Shown here: positions 26,777 to 35,331 of the stretch, in pieces | How the letters are laid out: each line of letters begins with the position of its first letter | Position numbering within the stretch: the stretch's first letter is position 1 | From: Pseudomonas mandelii | GTDB taxonomy: Bacteria > Pseudomonadota > Gammaproteobacteria > Pseudomonadales > Pseudomonadaceae | Reading direction: 5' to 3' | Length of the DNA: 64,000 nucleotides | Assembly: GCF_024138395.1 (NCBI RefSeq) | Contig: NZ_JAMYDU010000002.1 | Span: 186,001 to 250,000 of the forward strand | The notes under the pieces: model-generated | The model's input: only the letters and a program-made list of their open reading frames with translations | Database searches by the model: none | Told to the model about the DNA's origin: nothing | Position numbers and translations under genes: made by a program

Positions 26777-27934
26777 CTACTGCGTTATCTCTGGATCCGG
26801 AGCCGGAATGACCACACTCGCCCAACTGGCCGTACGTTTGCGTTGTGTCAGAGCACGTAATGCTGCTGCGTCAGGCTCGCCCTTTTTCGTGAATTTGACA
26901 GGTGCCAAAACATAAAGCGTTACCTTTTCGTCGTCGGGGATCATCTCTTTTTCAGTTTTCGTATCCCAGGCTTTATCCACGGCCACGAAAGCATCCACTT
27001 TATCTGGCCAGGCCAGGTTGGCATACATGGCATCGGAACGACGAATCAAGAAGTATTCCGACAAGGGGCCATCATCGAACGTGTGGCGAGCGAGCAGAGA
27101 CAGCAACTCAACCGGAAAAACCCAAGGACTGTGGGGGGTAAAACCTTGCTGCGTAAGAGGCCAGTCGCCAGGCAAGCATACGAATAATTCGGTATTAGGA
27201 CTTTTGGCAAAAAGTCCGATGGTGAAGAGTAACTTGAACTTGTTTTTGCCATCAATACAGCTGATACGCAGCTCCAGACCCTCTTCATTAGTGAAGGGAC
27301 TCAGTTGTGCGGGTAAAACCCAGCCAGCGGTGTTGTGCACGAAAGTGACTATAGAACCACCAAATTCCTCGGGCCGGCTTTCAACAATGTCCATGATACT
27401 GACCGCCCCCGATTTTCTTAAGGTGGACGCAATCTCTGTAAATCCCCAGGTATTGGCGATGTCCAATGGCGCGGTATTCAGCCTGGTGTGCAATCGATTG
27501 ATGTTGGCATGGTGTTCTATAAGAAGATTAACGACGTCCTGATGCCCAAAGGTAATCGCGTCAATCAGCGGGGTGGTTATGCTGTTAGGCCACCCATCCA
27601 CCAAAGCACCGGCCTCAAGAAACCATTGGCATGTTTGTAGATGTCCATTGCCAGCGGCTGCGGCAAGTGGCGTGCTATTGCCGGAACTGACGGCAGGCTG
27701 GTCCAGCGCAATACCTAAAGACACCAATAAGCGGCAAATTTCGGTTTGACCCTGTTCGGCAGCCATGTGCAGCAGGGTCTCATGCCCATCAAGGCCATAC
27801 ATGGGCAGGTGCAATAAAACGGAATTTTTCTCTAGGTGCTTTTTTAGTGAGGCTGCATTTCCCGAGGTGATGTCTGCGTGAATGGCTAATAAAGTCTTGA
27901 TGTTTTTTTCATAAATTTCTTCTGGGCTGTTCAT
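26777..27934 (-). CDS. Ankyrin-repeat protein with suppressor-of-fused-like domain; candidate immunity protein
   Basis: A 385-residue cytoplasmic protein. Residues about 40-175 hold four ankyrin repeats (GHETLLHMAAEQGQTEICRLL, quoted in part; NSTPLAAAAGNGHLQTC; TPLIDAITFGHQDVVNLL; APLDIANTWGFTEIASTL). Residues about 200-375 match the bacterial suppressor-of-fused (SUFU) pattern: ELFVCLPGDWPL, PWVFPVELLSLLARH, FDDGPLSEYFLI. SUFU-like and ankyrin proteins are both known as immunity partners of polymorphic toxins, and this gene ends an AT-rich tail behind rhs. Its toxin is not visible; a coding-like remnant stops directly against its ATG. Function is inferred from context. Confidence 0.7.
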   Translation of the reverse strand: MNSPEEIYEKNIKTLLAIHADITSGNAASLKKHLEKNSVLLHLPMYGLDGHETLLHMAAEQGQTEICRLLVSLGIALDQPAVSSGNSTPLAAAAGNGHLQTCQWFLEAGALVDGWPNSITTPLIDAITFGHQDVVNLLIEHHANINRLHTRLNTAPLDIANTWGFTEIASTLRKSGAVSIMDIVESRPEEFGGSIVTFVHNTAGWVLPAQLSPFTNEEGLELRISCIDGKNKFKLLFTIGLFAKSPNTELFVCLPGDWPLTQQGFTPHSPWVFPVELLSLLARHTFDDGPLSEYFLIRRSDAMYANLAWPDKVDAFVAVDKAWDTKTEKEMIPDDEKVTLYVLAPVKFTKKGEPDAAALRALTQRKRTASWASVVIPAPDPEITQ

Positions 27935-28030
27935 TTAAAAAATACCTTTTGTCATTTGAGCACCCATATTTTTCAATGCGTTTTGGACACTGGCCAGCCC
28001 GCCGACGTCTGATTGTTGTAGTATTTTAAG
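27935..28030 (-). pseudogene. Possible toxin-gene remnant (coding-like C-terminus)
   Basis: On the minus strand one frame reads ...SDVGGLASVQNALKNMG... to a TAA (27937-27935) immediately before the ankyrin ATG. No start or domain is seen. Stop-to-start abutment is how a toxin gene often meets its immunity gene, so this may be a leftover. Weak evidence. Confidence 0.25.
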
Positions 28031-28049
28031 GCGCCGTTTGTGAGAGCTT

Positions 28050-29060
28050 CTATAGGCTGTACAAGATATTGTAGAACGAGGTTGGATTGTCTTTTATCAA
28101 GGATAGATCTTGGTCTATGGATGTTTTTTCGAATGATGATTTATTGATTGCCATTCGACGAGTGATTATGGCTTCCAGCAGTTTTCTGAACAACGTCTCA
28201 TCATGGACGTATTTTTTTAGCTTTAAAATCTCGCGAGGCTTGTTTTTCAGAATATAAAATGAGTAGTTCATCAAGATAATATTGGAGACAAACAGATTTT
28301 CCGTTGATTGAAGAGGGTTGATCGTGTCGATCAAAATGTTAAATATCTGCCTCTTGTTTTTAGCGTATGCCTGCAAAAATACATCGGGGTACATGAATTC
28401 GCTATGACGATCATTTAACCTGAAACGGTAATTTGTGTCGTCGGGTTCGGTCAATAATGTGACGAGGCTTGTTTGATAATTTTTTAACGTGCTTAGCAGT
28501 ACATGTTCTTTTCTGCTATCAAACTTGATTGCTTTGTAAACCAGGTCGATAACATACAAAAAAGCTACAGGCCCCCGGGTGTCGGTAGCCATTACCAACT
28601 GATTATCCTTGATGCTGAACCGACGATACGCTTCGTCATCAATACTCAATTCGAAAAGCAGGAACCTGAGCATGTAGTTCCTGAACTGTGCATCCGCGTC
28701 GAGAGAACTGTTCTTCAAACTGATCAACTGAATCAGAAAGAAGAAAATAAAATAGTCTTTGTTGGTTCGTTGACAGTTGTCGATTTCAAGCAGATAGCCA
28801 AAGCGGGACAGGACCAAGAGAAGGGCATAGCAATCCGGCTCCGTGAAACCGTTTTTGGACATGGTTTTTTCGAAGGCGCTTAGGGAGAATAAATCGTGCC
28901 AGCGGCTTATGTAAAAGGTCGAACCATTGTGTTTTCTAGCGGCGACAGACAGCAGTGAAGGCTCGTCTTCTTGGTAAAAAACAGCACCCAGCTCTTTCGG
29001 ACATGGACGGATGTTCAGGAAATTTTCAAACTTGTATGAAAGGAGATTGAATATATTCAT
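28050..29060 (-). CDS. Unrecognised 336-residue protein in the rhs tail
   Basis: I do not recognise a family. The protein is rich in Leu, Phe, Tyr, Asn and Lys, appears largely alpha-helical, and has no signal peptide or clear membrane segment apart from a hydrophobic patch YFIFFFLIQLISL (about 103-115). Coding GC is far below that of the flanking genes, pointing to acquisition by transfer. It sits between candidate immunity genes downstream of an Rhs toxin, on the same strand, so an immunity or accessory role is plausible but untested. An upstream AGGCG gives a modest ribosome site. Confidence 0.6.
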   Translation of the reverse strand: MNIFNLLSYKFENFLNIRPCPKELGAVFYQEDEPSLLSVAARKHNGSTFYISRWHDLFSLSAFEKTMSKNGFTEPDCYALLLVLSRFGYLLEIDNCQRTNKDYFIFFFLIQLISLKNSSLDADAQFRNYMLRFLLFELSIDDEAYRRFSIKDNQLVMATDTRGPVAFLYVIDLVYKAIKFDSRKEHVLLSTLKNYQTSLVTLLTEPDDTNYRFRLNDRHSEFMYPDVFLQAYAKNKRQIFNILIDTINPLQSTENLFVSNIILMNYSFYILKNKPREILKLKKYVHDETLFRKLLEAIITRRMAINKSSFEKTSIDQDLSLIKDNPTSFYNILYSL

Positions 29061-29142
29061 GTTGGTTTCGCCTGTTATTCTTCCTGGCAGTTTGATGGCG
29101 CCCCATCCTCATCATCAATAGCGCTTATTCTGGAACTTAATG

Positions 29143-29526
29143 TCATCCTGCTGCATACACATAAATTGCATCTTCTGAAATGTATATTATTTTGCTGTTT
29201 GGATGTGCCGGGGCTGGAGAGATTAATAACTCGCGCAGATCGCCTGAAGTCACGGTGTCATCAAGAAAGCTCAGGAGGTCGTTTCTTTCTGCTTTATACA
29301 ATTCTCCCTTGAAAATTATTTTTTTACCTTTGTAAGTGATCAATTTGTGTGCCACATAATAGTAGTCTGAAGTCAAGTGAGGCCCCAGATCTCTAAGTGA
29401 GTCGAGCGCTTGAATGAAATCGCCTGAAAGTGTTGGCTGTAACATCATTGAATAGATAGCCTCTCTGCTTTCATTCGGGTCTAATTCAAGCTTTTTCAGT
29501 TTTTCAAACCGATAATTATTTTTCAT
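29143..29526 (-). CDS. Unrecognised small protein in the rhs tail
   Basis: A 127-residue protein if the ATG at 29526 is used (11-nt overlap with the upstream gene); the same frame is open back to an ATG at 29583, giving 146 residues. Neither start has a good ribosome site, so the 5' end is uncertain. The sequence is charged and mixed alpha/beta, with LTSDYYYVAHKLITYKGK in the middle and IIYISEDAIYVYAAG at the end. No family is recognised. Low GC and position suggest an orphan immunity gene, probably coupled to the gene before it. Confidence 0.55.
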   Translation of the reverse strand: MKNNYRFEKLKKLELDPNESREAIYSMMLQPTLSGDFIQALDSLRDLGPHLTSDYYYVAHKLITYKGKKIIFKGELYKAERNDLLSFLDDTVTSGDLRELLISPAPAHPNSKIIYISEDAIYVYAAG

Positions 29527-30004
29527 GCTGGTTCGGTTGATACGAACTAAGCCAAGAGGAGAAATCAGAAATATATATTTCATTTAAAATCAAATCTAGA
29601 GGTATATCCTCAATGCTATCGGCTATCTCGTCATAAGGGGTAGGCAATACATAGGAAAATCCGAAATCATCATCGAGAATTATTGAGCCATTAAAGATTC
29701 GTTGACGCTTTGTAAGTTTTTTTACTTGGCCAAAAGACATCCCTGTAGAAAGCATACCTCTGTAAAGTCCCTTGTAATGTACATTGCAGCCAATTGAGAA
29801 TATTGCTCCGTCAGAAAGGGTTGCTATGGTGATGGTGTCGTTTACCACATAGGCCACCCTCGTTTCGCCGTCCGGTAGATTATAATTTTTTATTTTTATG
29901 TTGTGTTTTTTATATAGCTCATCGATATAGTTGGAAATGTTTTCCCCTAATAGTATGTTTGCTGCGGAGTGCTTGGAATTGATGTCTGCTGTAAAGTCAA
30001 TCAT
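29516..30004 (-). CDS. Unrecognised 162-residue protein in the rhs tail
   Basis: Cytoplasmic protein by appearance, with no signal peptide or membrane segment. It looks beta-rich in the middle (TRVAYVVNDTITIATLSDG) and carries GMSFGQVKKLTKRQ and YVLPTPYDEIADSIED, a layout often seen in small immunity proteins that bind toxins, but I cannot name a family. GGCGGGG precedes the ATG. It is the second gene after rhs, separated from barstar by 156 bp, and overlaps the next gene. GC is low, as in the rest of the tail. Confidence 0.6.
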   Translation of the reverse strand: MIDFTADINSKHSAANILLGENISNYIDELYKKHNIKIKNYNLPDGETRVAYVVNDTITIATLSDGAIFSIGCNVHYKGLYRGMLSTGMSFGQVKKLTKRQRIFNGSIILDDDFGFSYVLPTPYDEIADSIEDIPLDLILNEIYISDFSSWLSSYQPNQHEK

Positions 30005-30160
30005 GTTTAAGCCCCGCCATTCATTAATATGCCATTAACATAGGCTGGAGAGAAAATTGGGGCGGCTTCGCCACCCAGCAGGAGCAGGCTCCCTCGTCAT
30101 AGTGACCAACGAATATGGATATTCATTGGCATAATGATTTTGTTTATTTTCACTGAAGGG

Positions 30161-30496
30161 CTAGCGCTCAAGGAGTAAAAGGATAGATGAGGGCGTTTCT
30201 TTGAATTTGCACTTATAATTGACGAATTCAACAATAAATATAAGCGTCTCTCGTAAATTTTGTTGAGCGGAGGTGATGTTTTTTGTTTGGATGATTATTC
30301 TTTCAGAGGGAGCTATGCTTATTTTTGTCATTCCTTCTTCTGGGTATCGCAAGCCAAATAGGCAGTCAATTACGGCGTCGACATTCTTGCCGTAACCATC
30401 AGGGAAGCCAATTTTTTTTGCGAGGGCTTCATACAGTTGATCGGTATCTTTTATTTCAGAAAAATCCAGCTCAATCGTTGTTTTTATGTTCATCAT
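30161..30496 (-). CDS. Barstar-family ribonuclease inhibitor (immunity to the Rhs tip)
   Basis: Predicted to bind and block the RNase domain at the end of the adjacent Rhs protein. The 111 residues show the barstar pattern: a beta strand TTIELDFSEI, then IKDTDQLYEALAKKIGFPDGYG in which FPDGYGKNVDAVIDCL is the diagnostic toxin-binding helix region (quoted in parts), and a second helix with LRETLIFIVEFV. I choose the ATG at 30496, whose ATGA overlaps the rhs stop and which sits 6 nt after GGAGG; ATGs at 30502 and 30493 are possible. Tight coupling protects the cell as the toxin is made. Confidence 0.85.
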   Translation of the reverse strand: MMNIKTTIELDFSEIKDTDQLYEALAKKIGFPDGYGKNVDAVIDCLFGLRYPEEGMTKISIAPSERIIIQTKNITSAQQNLRETLIFIVEFVNYKCKFKETPSSILLLLER

Positions 30497-33400
30497 TTCC
30501 ATCCTCCAAGATTTATTTCTATGAATGAATCATAGTGATCGTGAGAGTAGTAAGCCTGGCCTGTTTTTTTGTCGACGACAATGCGGCGAGCACCATTGGT
30601 TCCTACGTTAGGTGTTTTAACCGTCCATTCGTGATAGGGCCCGCTTCCTGTGTTCAGTCTTTGGCTGTTGGGGTTCCCGATTGTGTGGGTGTTACTGAAA
30701 GGGGTGCCGTCGTTGGAGTAGCGAGGCTGCCTTAATTTAATTCGATTAATGGTGCTTTGCAGCTCTCTCATTTCCTGTTTTGACATGCTATGCCCCCATT
30801 TGCTTTTGATCGCGGCATGGGCTTGCTTAGGATTTTTAGCAAAATGAGAGCATTTTAAACCCAATGGGTCGATATAACTTTGCGGGTTGGAGGCATAAGC
30901 GTAAGCATTTAATCCCCCCGCCAACCCAATCGGATCCGGCGTAGTAAACCGCCCCACATCCGGATCATAAAACCTGAACGTATTGAAATGCAGCCCCGTC
31001 TCCCGGTCCAGGTACTGCCCCTGAAACCGCAGGTTCTGCTCTTCAATGTAATACGGCTCGCGCACCTCTTCTAACGTGTTGCCCCACACCCGATAAGTTG
31101 CCTGCCAGACATTGTGGCCGTCCGCCTCGGTGAGTTGTTCCGGCAGGCCATTGAGATCGTTGTGGTAGTAGCGGATTTTTTGCAGCGGGCCGGTGCCGTC
31201 GACGCGGGCCAGGGGTTCGTAACCTTCGTCTTCGTAGAGGTAAAGGCTGGTCTGCTGATGGCGATGTTCCTGCAACAGACGCAAGCCGTCCCAAGTGAAG
31301 CGGGTTTCTCCCAGTGGATAACCCTTGCTGTCGTGTTCGGTCTTGGCGATGCGCCGGCCCAGTGGGTCGTAGGTCATCCTGACCATGCTGCCGTTTTCAT
31401 TGCGCACTTCCACCAAGCGGCTTTCGGCGTCGTAGGCAAAGCGTTGCAGGCCCCGTTTGGCGCTGCGTTTTTCGATCATCCGGCCAAACGCGTCATAGCG
31501 ATAACGCTTGTCCTCGTAGGTCAGCAGTTTGTTGTGCACCACCAGCCCAGCGCCGGGTTGCGGGCCGTCCAGCAGGTTGGCGGCGGCGTCGTAGGCGAAG
31601 GTTTCGCGCTGGCCGTGCAGGCTGTCCTGGCTGGCGATGATGCGGCCGGTGGCGTCGTAGTGCAGCAGTTGGCGGTGTTGCGTGGCTGGTTGCTGGTCGA
31701 GTTTGCCGATCAGGTTGTCGGCGGGGTCGTACTCGAAATGTTTCTGCACGGCGGCCGGCATCAGCGAGGGCTGGCTGGTGTGTCGGCGTTGGCGTGAGCG
31801 TAAGCGCCCGCTGCGGTCGTATTCGCTGCGGGTGCTGATCTGGCCTTGGGTGCGCAGCACTTCGCGGTGCAGGCGATCGCGTTCGAAGTCGCTGATGACC
31901 TGGCCGTCGAGGTTGATCTGGTGCAGGTGGCCGCTGCCGTAGTACAGACGATTGATCCAGCGGCCGTCGGGCAGTTGGGTCTGGATCAGGTTGCCGAGTT
32001 CGTCGTAGTGATAGTGCAGGCTGCCGGTCGTGCTCTGTTCTGCGAGCAACTGGCCGAGGGCGTCGTAGGCGAAGCTCAGGGTTTGTGCGTTGCCGTGGTA
32101 GTCGGTGAAGGTGACGGCGGCGAGCTGGTCCAATGGGTCGTAGGTGTAGTCGGTGCGGCCATCGTCGGTGAGTTTGGCGATCAGCCGGCCCACGGCGTCG
32201 CGTTCCAGCCGATGAACGATGGAGGCCGGAGGTGCTTCGGGGACGACGGCCAGGCCGTTGCCGTAAGGCGCCGGAATCGCCGTGACCGCTGCGACGTTAT
32301 CCAGCAGGTCATAGGTGTAGCGCTTGGCGCTGCCATCCAGATCCTGTTGTTCGGTCAACCGATCGCCAGTGTCCCAGGCAAACCGATAACGCTCGCCATT
32401 CTCATTGGTCAGCGCTTGCAGCCGCCCGTAGCTGTCATAACCGAATTGCACCTGCCGGCCATGGGCGTCGGTGCGCTGACGCACCTGGCCGCGACGGTTG
32501 TGTTGATAGAGCGTGGTGTGCCCGGCCGGGTCGGTATAACCGGTCAACTGGCCGCTGACGTCGCGCTGATACTGCTCGGTGCGCCCGTCCGGTAATTGGC
32601 TGCTGAGCAAACGCCCCTGGGCGTCGTAGCTGAATTGGGTGCGCTCGCCGAGGGCATCGGTGATGGTCTGCAGATAGCCCCGGTTGTCGTAGCTGAACCG
32701 CGTCGGATAACCCGAGCAATCAATGTGTTCGATCAATTGGCCGAACGGGTTCCAGCGCAGCTTTTTGCTTTTGCCGGTGGCGTCGATAATTTCGATCACC
32801 TGGCCTTGGGTGTCGTAGCGGTATCGCGTGATGTGGCCCAGTGGATCGGTCTCAGCGATGCAATTGCCGCGCTGATCGTAGCGATACTGCCAGCTGTTGC
32901 CCGCGGCGTCGGTGTCCACCAGCGGCAAGGCCCAGAGTTCCAGCCATAGGGTCGATTCGCTGCGGCCCAGCGGGTCGGTTTCGCCGATCAGGTTGCCGGC
33001 GTCGTCGTAGCTGTATTCATAGCGCCCGCCCTGCGGGTCGGTGGCGCCGAGCAATTGGCGTTCGTCGTTCCACTCGAACTGCCAGGTCTGGCCGAGGTTG
33101 TTGGTGTACTCGGTGATCTGGTGCTGGGCGTTCCACCGCCGCGTACTGACGCGCTGCAAACCATCGGTGATGCGCGTGACACCGGCGCCGAGGTCATAGT
33201 CGAACTGGTAAGTGTCGCCCTCATCGGTCCAGTGCCCGACCACGCGCCATTCCAGGTCTTCGATCAACGCCCATTCATAGAAGCAACGCAGCCCCGTGGG
33301 CAATTGATGCTCGACCATCCGCTGTCCGGCGTCGTAACTGAAGCGTCGTTGTACCTGGCCGGTGGCGTCGCGCACTTCGGCCAGGTTGCCTGACTGATCG

Positions 33401-34866
33401 TAGCCATAACTCACCAACATTTCGCGGTATTGGTCAGGGTAGACCCGTTCCACCTGACTGACCCGTGTCTGAAGGTAAGTCAATTCCACCTGAACCAAGT
33501 CAAAGGTGTCGCGCAGTTTTACAAGGCGTCCGACGTCGTCATAGTCGAGGTAGATACGGTTGTCGTTGCGATCGCCTAATTGATCAAGGCGCAGCAACGC
33601 GGTATTGCCCGGTGTTGGATTGAACAAGCGGTACACACCGTCATCGCTTTCAATCAACAACTGCCCATTGCGATGCCGCCGGACACTCAGCCCTTCACCC
33701 GCACTGAACACCGCGCCGCCCAAGGGGATCGAACCCATGTCGATGCGCCGGCCCTGCTCGTCGGTGTAGACCAGCGTTTCACCGCCCTCCGCGTGAGGCA
33801 GGATTTCCACCCGCACCTCATAAGACACACTCCAACCCGCCCCGAACAGCCCATCACGACGCTCGTCGCGGCTGTTGTAGAAGCGCTGCCAATCCATCGG
33901 CAAGATGCCAGGCAACACGAAATCCAGCTCTTCATCGCCACCCAACACCTTGGCCCCGGTCGCCGCATGCACCGGATTCGACGACCCCATGGCGGCGTTG
34001 GCCATGGCGCCCATCGCGCTGCTGACAGCCATCGACGTCGCGCCACCGACCAGCATGCACGGCAATTTGCTGAAAAATTTCCCCTTGCCGCCCTTGAGCA
34101 TCAGCAGCGCCGTGACCGCCAGCCCCACGCCCGGAGTCTTGCCGCTACGGATTTCGCGTACCACCACCGAACCGCCGCCAATGGTCACGTTGGAGGAAAT
34201 CAGCCCGGATGACACCACCTTGGCATCGCAGGTGCTGCGGTCGCCACTGCGCACGGCGGGCTGGCCGTTGATGGTGACTTTGTCCGAGCCCTCGGCCATA
34301 AACTGCGGCGGCATCGGCGGATGCTTCATGCAAACGAGCAGGTCCAGCGGCTTGGGCACCGCTCCGGGCGCGGGGGTGGCGACGGTGGGGCGCCACATCT
34401 GGGAGAAGAAGCTTTCGGCCATGTCGAGGTAACTGGCTTCGGCTTCCGGCTCGGGTATTTCCAGCTCGGTGCCGGCCGGCGCCACATGGGACTGAATGGC
34501 GCCTGCGGCCCGTGCGGCGGGCTTGTTGTTGGTGAGGGTGTTGGTGGAGCCGGTGAGAATGTTCGCCTGCACCGTGGGTGGAAACAGCGAATTACTGAAA
34601 CTCTCGCATAAATTGCTCAGGCCCTTGTCGGCCCCGGTCTTGCTCATGGCGAGGCCGACGATCGTGCCCACCACCAAGCCGAGCACGATGCAACCCAACC
34701 CCCCGGTGACGACGGTGATGCCCGTGGCCGCCACCACGGCAGCGGTGGCCAGCGCGGTAATCGCGATATTGGCCGCCACTTCCAGCACGCCGCCGAGGAT
34801 GTCGGCCATCAACGAGGTGTGGTTGAGTGCATCACCCAGCCGGGCGGCCCAGAGCGCGTCAGACAT
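30493..34866 (-). CDS. PAAR-Rhs effector with C-terminal guanyl-RNase-like toxin
   Basis: T6SS-delivered polymorphic toxin of 1457 residues. In order: a prePAAR N-terminus (MSDALWAARLGDALNHTS) and hydrophobic helices (about 22-75), a PAAR domain (about 175-245) capping the VgrG spike, a DUF6531-like entry (GDEELDFVLPGILPMDWQRFY, in part), many YD/RHS repeats (about 420-1240) forming the cocoon, and the core boundary DPIGLAGGLNAYAYASNP...DPLGL (DPLGL at 1333-1337), where Rhs proteins self-cleave. The last 120 residues resemble barnase/RNase N1-T1: E1413 in YHEW, R1427/R1428 and H1444 in DHYDSF are the expected catalytic set. The tip has lower GC than the core. The Eag chaperone gene is 12 nt upstream. 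Confidence 0.92.
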   Translation of the reverse strand: MSDALWAARLGDALNHTSLMADILGGVLEVAANIAITALATAAVVAATGITVVTGGLGCIVLGLVVGTIVGLAMSKTGADKGLSNLCESFSNSLFPPTVQANILTGSTNTLTNNKPAARAAGAIQSHVAPAGTELEIPEPEAEASYLDMAESFFSQMWRPTVATPAPGAVPKPLDLLVCMKHPPMPPQFMAEGSDKVTINGQPAVRSGDRSTCDAKVVSSGLISSNVTIGGGSVVVREIRSGKTPGVGLAVTALLMLKGGKGKFFSKLPCMLVGGATSMAVSSAMGAMANAAMGSSNPVHAATGAKVLGGDEELDFVLPGILPMDWQRFYNSRDERRDGLFGAGWSVSYEVRVEILPHAEGGETLVYTDEQGRRIDMGSIPLGGAVFSAGEGLSVRRHRNGQLLIESDDGVYRLFNPTPGNTALLRLDQLGDRNDNRIYLDYDDVGRLVKLRDTFDLVQVELTYLQTRVSQVERVYPDQYREMLVSYGYDQSGNLAEVRDATGQVQRRFSYDAGQRMVEHQLPTGLRCFYEWALIEDLEWRVVGHWTDEGDTYQFDYDLGAGVTRITDGLQRVSTRRWNAQHQITEYTNNLGQTWQFEWNDERQLLGATDPQGGRYEYSYDDAGNLIGETDPLGRSESTLWLELWALPLVDTDAAGNSWQYRYDQRGNCIAETDPLGHITRYRYDTQGQVIEIIDATGKSKKLRWNPFGQLIEHIDCSGYPTRFSYDNRGYLQTITDALGERTQFSYDAQGRLLSSQLPDGRTEQYQRDVSGQLTGYTDPAGHTTLYQHNRRGQVRQRTDAHGRQVQFGYDSYGRLQALTNENGERYRFAWDTGDRLTEQQDLDGSAKRYTYDLLDNVAAVTAIPAPYGNGLAVVPEAPPASIVHRLERDAVGRLIAKLTDDGRTDYTYDPLDQLAAVTFTDYHGNAQTLSFAYDALGQLLAEQSTTGSLHYHYDELGNLIQTQLPDGRWINRLYYGSGHLHQINLDGQVISDFERDRLHREVLRTQGQISTRSEYDRSGRLRSRQRRHTSQPSLMPAAVQKHFEYDPADNLIGKLDQQPATQHRQLLHYDATGRIIASQDSLHGQRETFAYDAAANLLDGPQPGAGLVVHNKLLTYEDKRYRYDAFGRMIEKRSAKRGLQRFAYDAESRLVEVRNENGSMVRMTYDPLGRRIAKTEHDSKGYPLGETRFTWDGLRLLQEHRHQQTSLYLYEDEGYEPLARVDGTGPLQKIRYYHNDLNGLPEQLTEADGHNVWQATYRVWGNTLEEVREPYYIEEQNLRFQGQYLDRETGLHFNTFRFYDPDVGRFTTPDPIGLAGGLNAYAYASNPQSYIDPLGLKCSHFAKNPKQAHAAIKSKWGHSMSKQEMRELQSTINRIKLRQPRYSNDGTPFSNTHTIGNPNSQRLNTGSGPYHEWTVKTPNVGTNGARRIVVDKKTGQAYYSHDHYDSFIEINLGGWK

Positions 34867-34878
34867 GCAAAGTGCTCA

Positions 34879-35313
34879 TCAGGCCAGAACGTCGAATAGC
34901 AGCGAACTCTTGATCGTCGCCCAATGCGCGGCTTCGGCATCGCCGAGTTTTTCGGCCTTCACGTAGCTCAGGGCGAGCATTTTGCGGGTGCCGGGCAACA
35001 CCAGTGCCAACTGGTATTGGAAAACTTTGTCGTTGCCCTTGTTGAACTGGCTGCGTAACTCGATGCCTTCGACTTGCTGGCTGGCACCCAGACGCACGGC
35101 GACGCCCGGTTGGAAACGCAAGTCTTGCACTTGTTTTTCCAGGCGCTTGAGCTGGTCGTCGAAGTTGCTTTGCAGGGTTTCGCCCTCGGCCAGCAAGCTG
35201 CGGCTGACAATCAGCGAAGTGCCCAGTTCAGGGAACTTGAGGATATTGATCGTCGCGTCTTGCAGTTCGCCTGCTGGCAGTTGGAACTGGAATTCATTGA
35301 TTCGGTAAGTCAT
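34879..35313 (-). CDS. eagR: Eag-type chaperone (DUF1795/DcrB)
   Basis: Cytoplasmic adaptor of 144 residues that binds the N-terminal transmembrane/prePAAR segment of its Rhs effector and helps load it on VgrG. The DUF1795 pattern is clear: MTYRINEFQFQLP, the strand set TINILKFPELGTSLIVSR (in part), a central helix FDDQLKRLEKQVQDL, and the C-terminal KMLALSYVKAEKLGDAE. It lies between vgrG (18 nt) and rhs (12 nt), all in one direction, which is the standard vgrG-eag-rhs cassette. Confidence 0.9.
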   Translation of the reverse strand: MTYRINEFQFQLPAGELQDATINILKFPELGTSLIVSRSLLAEGETLQSNFDDQLKRLEKQVQDLRFQPGVAVRLGASQQVEGIELRSQFNKGNDKVFQYQLALVLPGTRKMLALSYVKAEKLGDAEAAHWATIKSSLLFDVLA

Positions 35314-35331
35314 GGAACACAGCTCTCGTGA

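Noticed and set aside
34866..34966. Frameshift or break in rhs because of its many overlapping open frames
   Set aside because: The 1457-codon frame is continuous from prePAAR to toxin tip, so the gene is intact.
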